Shown piece by piece: positions 52,979 through 53,165 of a stretch of DNA of 53,165 nt (position 1 is its first letter; every line of letters starts with the position of its first letter). A program made the position numbers and the translations under genes. The notes under the pieces were generated by a model. The model saw only the letters and a program-made list of their open reading frames with translations. It was not told the DNA's origin and did not search any database. This DNA is from an uncultured Mycoplasmatota bacterium. Its GTDB lineage: Bacteria; Bacillota_I; Bacilli_A; RF39; UBA660. The DNA is taken from NCBI GenBank assembly GCA_945872435.1, contig CAMBYP010000004.1:1-53165 (forward strand). Reading direction: 5' to 3'.

Positions 52979-53165
52979 CTTTAAACCCTCCTAACTAGTA
53001 TATGCAATAGGCCTTTATTATAACATTATTTTCAACAAATTCAAACACATATTTGCATTAATTTTGGATTACAACATATATTTCATCTATTAAAATGATT
53101 GACACATCAATTTACACACTAATGTAGAATCAACTAATCCTACAATGCAACAAAATACAAATCTT

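Noticed and set aside
53041-53165. TTGACA with a TAGAAT downstream on the plus strand at the window end
   Set aside because: Spacing is about 20 nt and the downstream sequence is outside the window; not enough support to call a promoter.

Overview
This is a low-GC, Firmicutes/Bacilli-like chromosomal segment with standard stop usage. Almost every gene is on the minus strand. It is mostly core genome: str operon (rpsL-rpsG-fusA, then tuf with its own promoter), rpoB-rpoC, rplK-rplA and rplJ-rplL, nusG-secE, gatCAB, topA, rnhB, leuS, pyk, sigK-like sigma factor, divIVA, sepF, an M16 peptidase pair, deoD and uvrA. RNA elements I can read directly are a leucyl T-box leader upstream of a small membrane protein plus leuS, an L10 leader upstream of rplJL, and two similar L1-type elements upstream of rplK and rplA. 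Less ordinary content includes: a Cys-rich secreted protein with a VirB2/TrbC-like C-terminus and an NrtR-like regulator inserted between rpoC and rpsL; a GH31 protein with Lys at the presumed acid/base motif; a palindrome exactly filling the -35/-10 spacer upstream of uvrA; a nested hairpin locus downstream of a yihY-family gene; orphan prepilin-like proteins; Ig-like/DUF5011-type repeat proteins; and a degenerate GGDEF sensor. I saw no CRISPR array, rRNA, tRNA or transposon. No single locus is clearly a new system; the best candidates for follow-up are the 22.8 kb structured locus, the 9.1-10.1 kb Cys-rich/NrtR pair and the T-box-controlled membrane protein. All family names are from reading the sequence, with no database search.
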